This document shows positions 10,070 through 20,567 of a stretch of DNA of 64,000 nt, piece after piece (positions within the stretch are counted from its first letter, which is position 1; every line of letters begins with the position of its first letter). The DNA comes from Aphanomyces cochlioides (Eukaryota > Oomycota > Saprolegniomycetes > Saprolegniales > Verrucalvaceae): positions 248,001 to 312,000 of the forward strand of contig JAHQRK010000040.1 of NCBI GenBank assembly GCA_019828595.1, read 5' to 3'. Under the pieces are notes generated by a model. It was not told the DNA's origin, did not search any database, and saw only the letters and a list, made by a program, of their open reading frames with translations. The translations under genes and the position numbers were made by a program.

Positions 10070-12130
10070 ATGCAAGTGGAAGAGAGGAAAGCGATGCCGC
10101 CGCCGCCCTCTTCGTCTTCCTCCCACGGAATCCACAGCCAACGAAATCAAGGAAGCAGTCTTCACAACGACAGTCGAAACAACTCCAACAGCAGCAGCGG
10201 TACTTCACAGAACGGATTGGTCAAATCAAGCATGGACGCGCATCAGAACGCGCGAGAATCTACCCAAACGATGGGCTATTACCAAGGCATGCACTCGTAC
10301 AATGGACACAACGCAATGCCGCGACAAGCGACATGTTGCCCCGTGTGTATGTCTCACACAGTGCCCCCAAATATGATCCTCGAGCCATGCCAGCATCAGT
10401 TCCACTACCAGTGCATTGAAGTGTTTGTTCAAAACGACAAGACGTGCCCAGTGTGTCGCGCACCGATTCAACGGCATCAATCGATTGGACGACCTCAAAA
10501 TTCGTCAATGGCACCACCTTCGTCGTCCTCTTCCACCATGCACGCAGACTATAACTCGAATCCCCAGATGAATTACCACAACTCGCCGTCGCACAACACA
10601 ATGCCACCGTCACATCCCGGAGCAAACGGTGCTGGCGGGCATTTCGCCAGCGTCTACGAACTCCCTCCCGAGGTGTTCCTCGACAATTCTTTTGAACAGA
10701 CTGCGGCCATGAACACGTCCAAGATGCGCAAAGGCAAATGGACTGTTGAAGAAGCGGCGTATTGCGACAGATTGATTGAAGAATTCAAAAACGGCAACTT
10801 GCCGCTCGCGGAAGGCACGACACTGCGCACATTTCTTTCCAAGCTGCTCAATTGCGATCCTATGCGGATATCCAAGAAGTACACTGGCAATCAATGCATA
10901 GGCAAGGTACATCTCCATTGCCTCTACTTTCCTTGGAGCTCATGGCAAGGTTGACTGTAGATCATCTTTCGACGAAAGTCCAAAGAACCAACCAAGGATG
11001 AAGTTGAATCCACGCGAAAGCAACTTGCCGAGCTCGAGCGCATCTACTTGGATCGAGAGCGCATGAATCAACAGCGCCGAGAAAAACGACTCGAGTCTGA
11101 AGTCAATCGCGATCGTAGCCGGCTGCTCGCGGCAAGAAATCTTGTCTACGCCGCGAACAATCCATCCAATTCCGCCACAAACTCGACATCGGGAGCACCA
11201 GCTCCAGGAGGACCATCGCCACAATCATATCACCATGCACCGCCACCACAGCCACAATCGACACTTTCCTCTGCGAAGCATGGCGTCGTCTCCCACAGTT
11301 CTTCGTATGGCGACGTCCCTCAGTCTCATTCTATGCCACCTTCGTCTTCTTCCTCGCATCATTTGCCACCGTCGCATCCGACCAAGCCACCGACTGCGCC
11401 GATCAAGGAAGAAATCAAGATGGAAAGCAGCAGCAAGCCACACCCTGACAAAGATTTCCCACGCATTTCGTCGGTCGACAGCTTTTCGTCGCTCTTTCCC
11501 CGCATTGCGTCGCTCGACTGCTTTACAGGCCTGCAATCCCTGTCGTCATCGTCTTCTGCCGCACCACCACGGCCACCGACCTCTCAAAACGAGCCATCGA
11601 TCTTCCGATCGCCATCTCTCGAATGTCTTAATACGATCCCGCGCGTCAGTTCGCTCGAGCAATTCTCCAACTTTATCGCGAGTATTCCACCAGAACCAAG
11701 AAGAAGTGTATCGATTCCACCGCCAGGTTCATCGTCATCTTCGTTTTCGCCGACCAAGGGGAAGCCTTCCGTTGGTTTGTTGGACAAGTCGGGTCCACCG
11801 ACGAGTTTTCCACGTGTGGCGTCGCTTGACAGACTCCATTTGCCACGACCGCCTTCGTTGGACCGACTGCCGCGGATTAATTCAACGGAAGCGTTCTTGA
11901 ACCATGTGCCGTCGCTGGGCAACTTGAGCGCGTTTGGGTCGTTTAGCAACTTGAACTCGCTCGTTGGGAAGGACAAGCCACACAATATGAGCCGCAACTC
12001 ATCGATTGAAGACATTCTCTCACTCGTTGCCGCGTCGTCCGAGTCGGACCAGCTCAAGAAACGCAAAGCACCAGATTCGACTATTCCATCATCCTCTTCA
12101 TTCACAAGCGACAAGAAGAACCGCGTGTAA
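10070..12130 (+). CDS. RING-H2 protein with stramenopile SANT-like domain and PR[IV]xS repeats
   Basis: Two exons, 10070-10906 and 10961-12130, encode 668 residues. Residues 90-130 are a RING-H2 finger: C90, C93, C107, H109, H112, C115, C126 and C129, typical of E3 ubiquitin ligases. Residues about 220-290 (GKWTVEEAAYCDRLIEEF, then LPLAEGTTLRTFLSKLLNCD, PMRISKKY and CIGK) are a domain I recognise from diatom and oomycete nuclear proteins, always in the order W-T-x-E-E, GTTLR, CDPMRI, GK. The intron falls right after CIGK. A basic coiled segment (TRKQLAELERIYLDRERMNQ) follows. The long C-terminal part is Ser/Pro-rich and carries spaced repeats PRISSVDSF, PRIASLDCF, PRVSSLEQF, PRVASLDRL and PRINSTEAF. 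A chromatin or transcription-linked ubiquitin ligase is plausible but unproved. Confidence 0.85.
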
Positions 12131-12171
12131 ATAATCTGTGAGTGTCTAGGTCGTTCGTTTGGTCGTCGCAA

Positions 12172-12200
12172 CCGCAGCAACAGCAGCAGCAGCAGCAGCA
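12172..12200 (+). repeat. CAG microsatellite
   Basis: About nine uninterrupted or nearly uninterrupted CAG/CAA triplets lie 45 nt after the stop codon of the RING gene and before the EAF-like gene. A longer open frame could read them as polyglutamine, but the conserved EAF domain only begins 170 nt later, so I treat the tract as untranslated. Confidence 0.7.
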
Positions 12201-12366
12201 ATTTTGGGTGTCTTCGGGTTCTCTCTGGAAATTAACACACGACGTAATATATCCCCTTGTGCTTTGGGAAGCTCTAAATATTGTCATCTTCATCTGGCTC
12301 AACTTGCGCCGCAGTGCCCATGATGTCTTCGAATGGCGTAGATTCGTATTTGCCAAGTTGTGGAGA

Positions 12367-12726
12367 ATGGAAGGTCCTCAAGACGGTGAAGAGTACTCTG
12401 TACAAATTGGCGATTCAATCAAGGATGCGTCATCGACGGATGCTGTACAATGCAGCTTTCGGTACGATTTCCAGCCAGCCTCCGTGGACACTACCGTGTG
12501 TGGGCTTGTCACCGTCGCGTCCAATGCTGTGGTTGTCGAAATGGCGCATGCAAATGCCGCGGGCGGGATCGAATTCAAAGGAAAGATCACCGACAACAAA
12601 GAAGTCGAATGTGTGCTGATATTTGATCCTGAAAAGAAGACATTTGTACTCGAGAAGCTGCCGCTCTCGTGCACTCAGCTCCGCCATGTCCGCAAGTCGA
12701 CTCGCGCCATTCAGTCGAAAAAATAA
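12367..12726 (+). CDS. ELL-associated factor (EAF) N-terminal domain protein, minimal form
   Basis: 119 residues, intronless from the ATG at 12367 (MEGPQDGEEYSVQIGDSIKD). The order YSVQIGDS, FRYDFQPASVDT, a variable strand-rich stretch, FKGKI, ECVLIFDPEKKTFVLEKL matches the N-terminal domain of EAF proteins, which bind ELL and stimulate RNA polymerase II elongation in the super/little elongation complexes. Metazoan EAFs continue with a long Ser/Asp-rich transactivation region; here the protein ends about 20 residues after the domain. A start further upstream would add a polyglutamine and hydrophobic segment with no conserved content, so I reject it. Confidence 0.8.
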   Translation: MEGPQDGEEYSVQIGDSIKDASSTDAVQCSFRYDFQPASVDTTVCGLVTVASNAVVVEMAHANAAGGIEFKGKITDNKEVECVLIFDPEKKTFVLEKLPLSCTQLRHVRKSTRAIQSKK

Positions 12727-12808
12727 AGATTTTTGATTGGCTAATTCAGAATTTCCATTGATTTCATTCGTCGAAATTTCATTTCCAAATTTGCGCGATC
12801 TTGCGCAG

Positions 12809-15800
12809 ATGAAAGGACACCGGCAGCTGAAGTCGAGTTGGAATCGATGGCTCGCCATTCCTGTGGCCGTGGCAGCCATTTCATTGATTTGGGCGATGTA
12901 TATGCCACCTTCTCCGCCGTCGACAATGAAGCTCCGGGCATTTGAAACTTGGATACGGGACAACGGTGGCAAAATCAAGAATGTTCAACTGGAGCAATTT
13001 GACGGCATGGGCACTGGTGTCCAAGCGACAAGCAAGATACAAGAGAAAGACGAGGTACTCTACATCCCGCGAAGCATTATCATGTATGTACCTCTGGAGA
13101 AGACGTGGAGGAACTCATTGCAAGACTAGATGCCGCGATACTGTTGAAAAACTTCTCCCTCGCAAATTTCTACAAGCTGGCCCTCATTCTGATGATGATA
13201 TCCTGATCGCGTTTTTGATCATCGAGCAGCGTAAAGGATCCGCCTCGAAATGGGCACCATACTTGAATGTCCGCCGTGATGCCAGGGAAACCGAGCTGAT
13301 AGTACATTTTAGGTCCTACCCGAGACCATACCAACATCGTTGGCTTTCACAAATGCCGAGGTGACGGAGCTTCAGGTAAAATTATACTTTGACGTGATAA
13401 ACAAGACTTTGTAAAGGATGAAGAGTTGGCAGACATGGTATACTCCGCCCAGGCTACAGCTCGAGTAGCATTTGATGCATTGGCGATGAAGTTGTCAGTC
13501 GTGCTCAAGAAGCAAAATGCTGTCTTGACAATGGTAAAAGGCAAGAAAATACCTTCACGTTGACACGATTAGGAACAATTCATTTGGGCCAAGGCGGTGT
13601 TGAATTCGCGTGCTCTTACGATACGCGGCCAGCGTTTCCTCGTCCCGTTCGCCGACATGTTTAATGGCCATGCCCACCCAGTAAGCAGAAGTTCTCCTCG
13701 AAGGTCATGACATATTTGCAGGACATCCGCGCATCGAATAATGGTGCACGCTTCCTCGACTTTCACGTTCTTTCCAACGATGCTGTACGCATTTATGCCG
13801 ATCGCTCGTGCGATAGCGGTGCTCAACTCTTTGAAGACTACGGTGACAGCGACAACTATGTGTATGTATCCCATGAAGAAATTACTCAATTTTGATGCGT
13901 GCCATTATAGTTTTGCATTCCACCATGGCTTTTTAATGGCCGAGAATCCATTTGATTGCGTTCGTCTCCCCCTTCCAAAGCCAACTCAAGCTCAGGCACA
14001 ACTTCTTCGATCTTTAGGCGTTCTTCCTCAGCCACACGTGTGCATGCAACCGAATGGAGAGTACAAACTGACAAATTCGAGTCTCCTGGGGCTTACGTCG
14101 CACATAGAACAGTTAACTCCCTTGCCCAAGTCGAAGTAAATTCTCTGTCTCAACTGGAACTCGAAGCCTGCCGTGGCTCGGCGTCTTGCATCGATGTGCG
14201 AGACAAATCCAAACTTCAGCGCTACCTTTCCTCGTTGGCTGCCTCACGCCTAGAGGTCGGTATCGCTTGAAATTGTCTAGAGATTGACACCTGCAATAGG
14301 CATTTCCAACGAGTGTCGACGACGATGTGGCGATTTTACTAGCCAACACCACAACGCCTGCCATGCGGTGTGTTGAATCTGTGCACCATGTCATTGATGC
14401 GTGCAAGCTAGACTTATCGTGGACTTTCGATTAAGTCGCAAGATGCTCCTTCAACAACTCTTGGAGACTTTATCGACGCCAACTCCATCCACAACGTCAG
14501 TCACCACGTCGACGACACCACAGTATTCCACAGAAGAAAAGTTAGATCGATTTCATCGCTGGATTGACGCTGCTGGTTGCACGCCCAACAAGCTAAAAGT
14601 CGCGTACATTGGGAATGGATATGGCTTTGGTGCCTTTGCCACCGACACCATCGCACCGGATGAAGTCTACCTCGGTGTTCCAACGTCGATTGTCATGGAT
14701 TCTGCATCGGCCAGGCGGTGTCCAATCCTGGGACCTCTCTATGTTTCGCTCCAAGCATCCACGGGCAATCGCGACGCATTCCACGAGGTACAAATACATC
14801 ATTCGCACGATTCTTCATTCATATTGCGTAGCTGCTCTTGCATCTCATGTACGAAAAGTTTGTCCGAGGAGAGACGTCGTTCTGGGCACCATACTTGGCA
14901 CTACTACCTCAACCTGAAGCAGAAATCGACGTGCCGCTCTTCTTCAGGTACGTGTTTTACGATGTCTCCCCGTGATTGCCAAGTTTAGTCCAAATCAAGT
15001 CGATGCATTAGCACCTGCACTTGATTTCCACGACGCTGTCTTGACGTATCGCGATAATGTCGCCAAGAGCTTTGCTGCGATCGATCGCATTGTGTTTTCC
15101 AAGCAATCATCGGTACAACTTGCGGTCGGCATTGATCTCACTCGTTCTATGTCTAGATTTTTCCCCGCGATATCTTCACGAGAGCAAATTATCGATGGGC
15201 TCGATACATTCTCGACACTCGAAGTATTTGGTGCGTGTCTTCCGTGCGAAAGACTGACATTTATGGATTCAATCCAGGTGGCTCGGTGAGCGCCGTCTTG
15301 TCCCCCTCCTTGATATGGTCAATTGCAACGAAAACCCCGTCGACCCCATGCGCGTACATGCGACGACGCTGTCAAGCGATGGCAAGTCGGCCATCACGAA
15401 AGCCAGTTGGGAATTTCCACGCGCTGCTCAAGTGTTTGAAAACTACGGCCAGCCAAACTGGATTTACATGCTCTATCATGGCTTTGTCTTGCCAAAGAAC
15501 AGCCACGACTGTGTCCATCTCGTCATGTACATGGATCCAGCAATTGTCCAAGCCAACGATGTAAATCCGTGCTTGGATGACGCATGGATTAAATAGGATC
15601 GTAGAGCTTCCAAAGCCGCGTGCGTGCCGTTGGATCGTTCAAGCCCGAGTTTTGCCTCAAGGAAACCACTCTTACCAAAGCAGTGATGCAAGCGGCGGCA
15701 GTTTATGTCGATGTCATGGCCATGACCGACCCGTCCTACAAAGTCAACCTTGGTGGCGATAAGAGCTGGCAGGCCATTGCAGCGCTTCGCCTGGTATTGA

Positions 15801-15940
15801 CCAAGCGTCAGGCCAGTTTGGAATCCATCTCTGGCTTGCATGACAACTCTATGATCCGCATGTACATGGAGCAACAGCATCAAATGCTCGGACGACTTGT
15901 CCAAGCGCTCGACCAAAAGCTCGACGAACCTCTCATGTGA
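12809..15940 (+). CDS. tandem double SET-domain (SETD3/Rubisco-LSMT type) methyltransferase-like protein
   Basis: Fifteen exons with introns of 39-49 nt join in one frame (2517 nt, 838 residues): 12809-13083, 13130-13268, 13313-13375, 13417-13533, 13573-13680, 13722-13861, 13911-14060, 14108-14255, 14300-14367, 14412-14787, 14832-14947, 14989-15112, 15157-15230, 15278-15560 and 15605-15940. Residues 14-31 are a membrane anchor. Module 1 (about 40-425) has WAPYLN-VLP, FADMFNGH, LFEDYG and FPTSVDDD, the SET plus substrate-binding layout of SETD3-like enzymes. After a Ser/Thr/Pro linker in exon 10, module 2 repeats it: GNGYGFGAFATDTI, FWAPYLALLP, LLDMVNCNE and VFENYG. SETD3-type enzymes methylate histidine or lysine with S-adenosylmethionine. 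The DMxNH motif is changed in both modules (NGH, NCN). Two separate genes remain possible, but no stop or promoter-like gap separates the modules. Confidence 0.82.
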
Positions 15941-16000
15941 ATACAAAAAATAAAAGAACGTTTCACATTTTTCAATTTTCCACGTGGAAGACAAGCGAGG

Positions 16001-16442
16001 ATGCCGTACATCGCCTCGGGTGGACAGGTCGTTGAGAAGCGGTCGTGGTTCCGCGTGTCCATCGTTTCCGACTTGTTCTGGGGATTCATTGGCGTCGTGC
16101 AGCTCTTGTAAGTGTCGTCTCTGTCTCGTCGTCTCGTCGTGGCTTATATGCTCTCTTAGTTTCTCGACGTTCTTTGGAGGGGTACACGACGCGCCTTTCT
16201 GGATCTGTCGTCAACACATGCATGTAGGAAGCGCCAAAACGAACGAATCAGCCTCGCCGCGGTGGTGGATCGAGTGGAGGAGGAGGCGGTGGCCCCAGTG
16301 GTGGCTCGAATGGCGGTGGTGGTGGTGGTGGAGGTCTACGTCGACCTATTGGACGCATTCAACCGCCAACTTGCGTTCCTGGTAAGAGAGCCCATGTTTG
16401 AGAAGATGCTGACACGTTCTAGCTGGCGGTGGATGACGTTAA
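16001..16442 (+). CDS. SELENOK: selenoprotein K homologue with in-frame Sec TGA
   Basis: Four exons, 16001-16107, 16160-16181, 16228-16381 and 16423-16442, encode 100 residues with TGA (16434-16436) as codon 99. The start MPYIASGGQVVEKRSWFR matches SELENOK, a small ER membrane protein acting with DHHC6 in palmitoylation and ER quality control. A single transmembrane helix follows (about 20-42), then a basic segment, a glycine-rich tail with polyglycine, LRRPIGRIQPP, and the end AGGG-Sec-R-stop. Human SELENOK likewise ends in GG-Sec-GR. If TGA were stop, the protein would end one residue before the family's redox residue. Introns are 41-52 nt. A candidate SECIS lies 85-140 nt downstream. Converges with RRS1. 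Confidence 0.88.
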
Positions 16443-16524
16443 GCACCCATGTGATTGCTCACTCCCGAGCAATGCACATGATGCTCCTTTTTAAGGAATG
16501 AAACAACGCGACATGCGCGACGCG

Positions 16525-16581
16525 ATCGAGCATGACTTGGCCCTGCAAATCCATGAGGAACGGGATGCCGATGATATCGAT
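16525..16581 (+). promoter_or_regulatory. candidate SECIS element, form 2-like
   Basis: In the 3' flank of the selenoprotein K gene: outer helix ATCGA (16525-16529) with TCGAT (16577-16581). Quartet strand ATGA lies at 16532-16535, opposite TGAT at 16572-16575. The inner helix TTGGC pairs with GCCGA, extended by CC/GG. The apical AAA (16547-16549) starts 11 nt after ATGA, the canonical spacing. TCC/GGA can close a small extra stem in the loop, as in form 2 SECIS. Folding was by eye. The segment also reads as a short open frame (from 16498), which I regard as chance. Confidence 0.6.
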
Positions 16582-16653
16582 TTCAATAACATGCGCGTGT
16601 GTCTACTTTGTCCTGTCTTGTCCATGTTATACTTGCAACTCGTGTATGTATAT

Positions 16654-17693
16654 TTATCTCTTTTGTCGCTTGGCAGCTCCCTTTGTGATGTTTTTCAACT
16701 TTCGTCCTCGCTTCTTTCCCTTTTTGCCAGACGCGTCGTCGTCGTGCTCGCTCGGCGCGCTGCTCTTGGCTTTGCCCTTGTTTTCTTCGCGACCGAGGAC
16801 ATGCTGCAATACATTCATGCTGCGTTCCTTTTCTGTCTTTTCGGCACCCGTTACGCTCAAGAACTTGTTGCGTTTGCCCGTCTGCTTGCGCTCACCTTCG
16901 CCTTCACGCTTCTTGTCGAACTTGCCCATCGATGCCGTCGAAAATTGCACTTTCTGTAAGGCGGCCTTGGTGCCTTCCTTGCCGCGCTGCTTCGCTTTCT
17001 TGTCATCTGTGTTGAGGAGTTCAACTGGGACTCCAAGAGGTGTCTTGCTCACTGGCATCGTCGGTTGCTTGCCTCGGCCATGTTTCTAAAGCAATTCCAT
17101 AAGATACAAAGATTGATGTGCAACATTCATACCAAGTTGTTGGCTTGGTTGCGCAAGTTCTTCTGGACACGTTCAGCCTTTTCTTGCTTCTTTTCGGTCC
17201 AAGGATCGGAATATGGGTCTTGTCCTTGCTTGACAGGCATGGCCCAATCATTCAAGTCGTCGTTTGCACGCTTGTATCCCCACTTAGGCGCCCATGCTTG
17301 TTTAGCTTCATCCCAGACCATACGTCCTTCCTTCTTGTTCTTGATGCCCTTTTCGCGGGCGAATTTCTCCCATCGAGTTTCAACCTTGGGCTTTGGCAAT
17401 GGTTTTTCACGTGGGATGACTGTCGATCCAACGGGCAATTGCGCCATGGGGCCCATATCTGTCATTTCACGCGGCAATTCAAAGATTTGGTTGATCAAGA
17501 GCTGAACATTGTCGCGCGCAAACGCTTTCAACTCTGTTTCATCCGACACGTTCTGTACTTTGAACGGATGCGTATCGAACGCCGCCAAGTTTCCAAGATC
17601 GTATGTCAAATCGTCTTGCTTTTCCACGGCGCTGCTCTTCGTCTTGGTTGAATACGCCACCGGCGCGATCTCGCTGGCTTTCACGACAGCCAT
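16654..17693 (-). CDS. RRS1: ribosome biogenesis regulatory protein RRS1
   Basis: Two exons, 17693-17133 and 17085-16654 (intron 47 nt), encode 330 residues. Rrs1 is a nucleolar factor needed for 60S subunit assembly; with Rpf2 it recruits the 5S RNP to pre-ribosomes. The N-terminal half contains the family core: LTYDLGNLAAFD, then LINQIFELP, LPPGSTVIPREKPLPKPK-like sequence (here LPVGSTVIPREKPLPKPK), TRWEKFAREKGI, KKEGRMVWDE and WGYKRAND. Exon 2 is basic and low complexity, with GKFDKK, KRNKF and a terminal run of KKGKKRG and KRQKR suitable for nucleolar targeting. The ATG at 17693 is the only one fitting the conserved start. Divergent from HBS1. Confidence 0.92.
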
Positions 17694-18063
17694 CTTGACT
17701 TTTGGCAACTTGGCTCCAACAAAATTTGACTGGTGCAATCACCGCCAACTCCACTACCTATCAAATACCCGGTGTTTAACATATCTCACCATTTTGGTGA
17801 CTTCTTTTTCAATATATTTTCAACGGTGATGAGTTTCAAAAACCGGACAGATGGTGGAAACACCCTTCACACAGCCGGTATTTGTTTCCACACGGTGAGC
17901 ACTTCGTTCATCCGGATAAATTCAAATTATATCCGGGGGGGAAATATAGACATTTGAGATCTGTGAAGTTGGGGTGTCGGGTTTTGTGAAAAAGATATGT
18001 TACCTGTCAAATTTTATACAAGAAATATCCGTTGTGACAGTATTGAACAGTTCTGCGGCACCG
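17694..18063. promoter_or_regulatory. bidirectional promoter of RRS1 and HBS1 with TCCGGA motifs
   Basis: 370 bp between divergent housekeeping genes. It contains TCCGGATA at 17911, TATCCGGGG near 17931 and ACCGGACA at 17842, related to the clusters in the other two divergent promoters. ATTTTGGTGACTTC and CACGGTG-type words also occur. No coding sequence seen. Confidence 0.45.
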
Positions 18064-20489
18064 ATGAGCCGCCATCGCAACGTCCGCAATCGAGCGTACT
18101 CGTACGATGACGATGGTACTTCCAGCGGTTTGGGGCTTGGTTTAAGAGCTTATATGTAGAATATGACGACGATTATGACTACGATGAGCCCTCGCCAAGC
18201 GCTCGTACGTGGCAGTCTGGGCGAGGAGACGTTTGACGTGGATGTTGTTATAGAAGCGCACATGTATCGCCGTGACTCGCCGACGAAGCAAAGCTCGATA
18301 TTTTCGTTCATTGAACAGCCCAAAGATGAAGCATTTGACGATACAGGTACAACACTTCTTCTACAACCCATTAGCGAGAATTGTGCGTAGAATTGATCGA
18401 CCCGATTGTCGCTCAGATCCGCAACACGATTGATGCATCGCACTTGACGGATGACTTGCTCGTGGAGAAGATACGACAGCATAATTACGACTTGGATAAG
18501 TCTGTCATCAGTCTCATGGAGTACAAGAAGAAAACCACGTCGGCGACTGCAGGTTTGGTCACTGATTTCTGAAGGGGCTTATGATCATTGTCCATAGTGA
18601 ACGCATTGCCGACCCAAATTGTCATGCCGAAAGTGCAAAAGCTCACAATCACGGAGAAAACCAAAGCGCAAGCTACACCACCGACTCGTTCGCCTGCTGT
18701 GTCTCCTCCTAAAGGTAGAATTGCCTTATCTTGGCGTTCTCAATTGTGCCGCAGCGAGTGACGCCAAGCCAGCTGCATCAAATATCTCCTCGTCTTCTTC
18801 GTCGGTGTTGAATCCAACGGAGCGAGCTGCATTTGAAAAAGCCGAACGCAATGCCCAGGAAAAGTGCCTCCAAGCCATTGCTGATCGGGCCGATGGCAAG
18901 TCCAAGATTAGCATGGTCGTCATAGGGCATGTCGACGCCGGCAAGAGTACTATCACGGGTCATCTTCTCTTTCGTCTCGGGTACGCATTTGCTTTTGGCT
19001 CTTTTGGCTAAATCGCGGCATTTTGCTAGCTATGTGAGCAAGCAAGTCATGCACAAGTATGAAAAACAGAGTCGAGAGGCTGGGAAAGCGTCGTTTGCCT
19101 TTGCGTGGGTCATGGACGCCGACGAAGAAGAGGTACTAAAGCTATCTCCCAGTCACCATTGATGTTGAAAACAGCGTACGCGTGGCATCACCATGGATGT
19201 CGGCACATCCTACTTTGAAACAGCGACCAAGCATGTCACTCTGCTGGATGCTCCTGGACATCGCGATTTTATTCCCAAGATGATTGCCGGGGCGTCGCAG
19301 GTAGATCTGTGCTTGTTTTCAACTTCCTAGATGACATTTCTAGGCCGATGTCGCGGTGTTGGTCGTTCCTGCCGCCACTGGCGAGTTTGAAGCATCGTTC
19401 GAACGCGACGGACAGACAAAAGAGCATACGTTGCTCGTGCGAAGTCTGGGTGTGAGCCAATTAGTCGTCGCTGTCAACAAGATGGACGCGGTGAGTGCGA
19501 TCCCATCCTCGTGGATGCTCATGTCTGTGCTGTAGGTGAATTGGTCGCAATCTCGTTTCCAGTACATTCAGACGACCCTCCAGACATTTTTATCCCAGTC
19601 TGGCTTCAAATTGGATCAACTTACGTACACACGTTGGAAATATTGAATGATTGAATGGCGTCGTAGGTTTGTTCCCGTCAGTGGTCTCTCTGGTGGCAAT
19701 TTAATGACGCCCATTGATTCCCCGGATGGTTCTTGGTATTCTGGCCCGACGCTTGTGGCTGCGATCGATGGATTTGCGCCGCCGCAACGTCCAATCTCGA
19801 AGTCGTTCCGCTTTGGGATCTCCGACATCTCCAAGTCGATGAGTTTGGGGCAGACTGTCACGGGACGTATATACACTGGCGCCGTGGCGCAGGGCGATAC
19901 AGTGCTCATGATGCCCGGAGGAATCCGCGCGACGATCAAAGGCATCGAATTGAATGGATTGTCCGTGGCTGCTGCCTCTGCAGGTGACAACGTTGACATG
20001 GGCATTGTTGGCATCGATCCCAGCGCATTAAGGTAGAGTGTTTCCATTCCGCTGATGTAACTTCGATGTAGTGTTGGCAACATTCTCTGCTCGGTCGTGT
20101 CACCCATTCGCGTAAGAATTTTCATGACAATATCACAGAAAAGTCTGCGTCTGTCGTGATAGATGGTCCAACGATTTGAAGCGCAGATCATGACGATGCC
20201 AGCGGTGGAAGTACCGCTCGTGAAGGGAACGTGCTTGACGTTCCATATCCACAGCATTGATGAACCCGTGCATGTGACTCGCCTCGTGAGCACGTTGAAG
20301 AAATCAGGCGAAGTTGACAAGAAGAAACCGCGTTGCATCACGCGCAACAGCTCGGCGGTTGTACAAATCACATGCCAACGACCGATTTGTCTCGAATTGT
20401 TTGCAGAGTTCCGTCAGTTAGGACGATTCACACTGCGTGATCGTGGCGTCACGCTTGCGGCCGGCATTGTGACGGAAGTCTTGGCTTAG
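18064..20489 (+). CDS. HBS1: HBS1-like translational GTPase (ribosome rescue)
   Basis: Thirteen exons, 18064-18115, 18160-18204, 18254-18346, 18391-18552, 18598-18714, 18755-18980, 19030-19132, 19175-19300, 19344-19490, 19536-19624, 19667-20032, 20072-20111 and 20163-20489, give 630 residues. Hbs1 with Dom34/Pelota splits stalled ribosomes for no-go and non-stop decay. The N-terminus MSRHRNVRN, an acidic Tyr/Asp stretch and EPSPSAQAHMYRRD match the HBS1 N-terminal domain, followed by the UBA-like helix ([16 protein letters not shown]). G motifs are intact: [27 protein letters not shown] and SGL. Domain 2 contains [10 protein letters not shown] and the C-terminal barrel ends [18 protein letters not shown]. 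This distinguishes it from eEF1A, which lacks the N-terminal extension, and fits HBS1 rather than eRF3 because of the RHRNVR start. Confidence 0.93.
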
Positions 20490-20567
20490 CATGATGTTCA
20501 TGTACAGGGACCATTGGCACTGTTGAATGACATGAATCTACCATTATCGTTTCACACTCAGGCTTCA

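Noticed and set aside
12142..12366. Polyglutamine-containing N-terminal extension of the EAF-like protein
   Set aside because: Contains no conserved residues, covers an obvious microsatellite and untranslated sequence, and the conserved domain starts right after the ATG at 12367.
14442..14988. A second independent SET gene starting at the ATG at 14442
   Set aside because: The preceding exon splices in frame and supplies the C-terminal helix of module 1 (RLIVDFRLSRKMLLQQ), which a new start would leave incomplete.
16498..16959. Open frame MKQRDMRDAIEHDLALQIHE in the selenoprotein K 3' flank
   Set aside because: It overlaps the candidate SECIS and then the convergent RRS1 gene; beyond about 35 residues the content is antisense RRS1.
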